Assembly: GCA_002811645.1 (NCBI GenBank)
Contig: PDIP01000036.1
Coordinates: 131,988-195,987 of the forward strand
Length of the DNA: 64,000 nucleotides
Direction: 5' to 3'
DNA from: Corallochytrium limacisporum
Taxonomy: Eukaryota; Opisthokonta
A program made the translations under genes and the position numbers. Of the stretch, positions 63,801-64,000 are shown piece after piece. Below the pieces are notes generated by a model, which had not been told where the DNA came from, searched no databases, and saw nothing but the letters and a program-made list of their open reading frames with translations. Positions within the stretch are counted from its first letter, which is position 1, and the number at the start of each line of letters is the position of its first letter.

Positions 63801-64000
63801 TCTTGTGAGATCTCGAGTGTCTGACGCAACAACCTTGAGTCGTCAAAGCACTGAGAAAATGCTGCAGTCGTCGTCACGGCGCTTGCGGTTCTCTTTTGGC
63901 CAGCCTGGAATGATTCTCTCGGAGACTAAAGCCACCGGGATCAATGCGCCGCCTAGGCCGACGCTGGAGATGGGCAACTATGGTAACTTTGCGGACGGAC
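60871..64000 (+). CDS. Four-domain voltage-gated cation channel, Cav/Cch1 type (5' part)
   Basis: The frame is open from the ATG at 60871 to the window end: 1043 codons and no stop, so the 3' part is missing. Residues 1-230 are a Ser/Arg-rich cytosolic tail. Domain I spans about 236-525, with an S4-like segment (IRSFVAYRTVRLFKIF) and a pore with MEGWSDVMY (E471), the Cav domain-I filter pattern. Domain II spans about 565-800, with S4 LRIVFVLRQIRLMY and a pore with ACGEDWLIILY (E732, D733), like Cav GEDW. S6 helices are clear (LLSINLVIAVVTESF and FLLINLFIAVILENL). A long Ser/Thr-rich II-III linker follows. Glu in both filters supports calcium selectivity, but domains III and IV are unseen, so NALCN-like or Cch1-like alternatives remain. 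Confidence 0.9.
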   Translation, partial: MTERPPSLRLSELDDIEEGMLPSTTRGSGSRRTDSGEISIAQLRWPSGARASASRRTSSGDNLAAHVRLRASTISTQSQTDAVEVDKPSFIRGPNRVAARMKAAFQEATAAPEPGNSSPQGGERDELRGTFLNLNRLTVDRLNTSRGSQLKNSLYYTRRDTARTSSGAHANEALATPSRTSMSSRHSILEPEDSEEIIEMGRPSLRAALGAENVQTTEKTANRFDLSIQRYFQNEAAQLLTFVMIFLSLIALACTTQDFFDDNDWAKPLVLTIDSITAVILTAEIAAILYVRRRVPILVTLIKVSFILDLLIVVSYWVTIAAMAINDISDYRAFFAIRSFVAYRTVRLFKIFESISRALANSALLIAKVAVFLAILYYIYALTGLLALRTDLLEHCADSTEFVPDTEDPIQTLVDSSSIPATNCRADGGGYNCPGVLDCYKVEDSNDYFNLESYDNIGFAILTVYQGAAMEGWSDVMYNLMDSSTNAGLVALFYTTMILFLPLLSINLVIAVVTESFAQARANKGKSRERGDYLNEIVVEENGAWTLKTTKPTSTAHPAVYDIMTGRPMSTVVALILVADFVMLAIYGARVDEDSIVNIWELVISSILGLEGLLKAYALGWRQLRHGRPLFELFLTIGCFLVSLPPIFAVGFLRIVFVLRQIRLMYIWDPLWQQVRKVGGDGSNLRNVVGFVFFVLGVIAIFMMQAFGRESPQFFGSWTESFKSLFRIACGEDWLIILYQTIDQSPAPPVTAIIIVIIHAFCNFLLINLFIAVILENLELPEDLKIEKQAQLYLQSIAGVEAKQFGGQPTDFAAKVFSRLPPNPKTVKIDGVPTAFVPPISRSYLKRYLQGDDSRQRMALDTELQAQQKRLRSPMSQLSSSAVRGSDLPYDVNGVAEVRSGIPAPPSAAATERMLDSFIAGDVTGIGNRSQARNSVLKSVEWEKHYGNGHAIDIDSSVSTPTRGSEDSSKDTGTAVPLVRSRVSDATTLSRQSTEKMLQSSSRRLRFSFGQPGMILSETKATGINAPPRPTLEMGNYGNFADG

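Overview
The window looks like nuclear DNA from a compact, intron-poor eukaryote, most likely a unicellular opisthokont. About 22 protein genes are visible and nearly all read as one uninterrupted reading frame. Recognisable products include IQGAP, a GIGYF-type GYF protein, eRF1, TBP (two copies), a proteasome beta-1 subunit, PEX7, GWT1/PIGW, C-5 sterol desaturase, RBM42, a C2orf76 homologue, a DHHC3/7-type palmitoyltransferase and the first half of a Cav/Cch1-type channel. This mix (IQGAP, GIGYF, RBM42 and C2orf76 together with sterol and GPI genes) fits a holozoan protist or an early-branching fungus better than a plant, alveolate or kinetoplastid. The exact lineage cannot be fixed from the sequence alone. 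TAA, TAG and TGA are all used as stops and eRF1 has the normal NIKS, YxCxxxF and GGQ motifs, so the genetic code is standard.

Layout, left to right. 0-5.4 kb: ubiquilin (-), a doubtful small membrane protein (-), REEP5/Yop1 (+). 8-15.3 kb: IQGAP (+), GWT1/PIGW (-), eRF1 (-). 18.5-19 kb: a small bZIP factor (-), followed by about 6 kb with no credible gene. 25.3-36.4 kb: a 1427-residue coiled-coil protein with a degenerate internal repeat (+), a GIGYF-like protein (+), an F-box-like protein (-). 39-41 kb: PEX7 (+) and a ZFAND1/Cuz1-like AN1 protein (-). 42.8-46.6 kb: an unknown coiled-coil protein (+) and two divergently transcribed TBP genes. 47.3-56.6 kb: the densest stretch, with PSMB6/PRE3 (+), C2orf76 (-), DHHC transferase (+), C-5 sterol desaturase (+), RBM42 (-), a cyclic-nucleotide-binding domain fused to D-lactate dehydrogenase (+) and a SET/MYND protein (-). 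60.9 kb to the end: a voltage-gated cation channel that runs off the window.

The genes do not form one pathway. Several concern protein turnover (ubiquilin, F-box protein, ZFAND1-like, PSMB6), transcription and translation (TBPs, bZIP, eRF1, GIGYF, RBM42) or membranes (REEP5, GWT1, desaturase, DHHC, channel), and ordinary eukaryotic gene order explains this. Six convergent pairs have only 70-158 bp between their stop codons, while upstream and divergent spacers are often 1-6 kb and full of C-tracts, G-tracts, microsatellites and three assembly gaps.

The two most unusual items are the TBP pair, in which each copy keeps the better-conserved version of a different lobe, and the D-lactate dehydrogenase that carries an N-terminal cyclic-nucleotide-binding-type domain.
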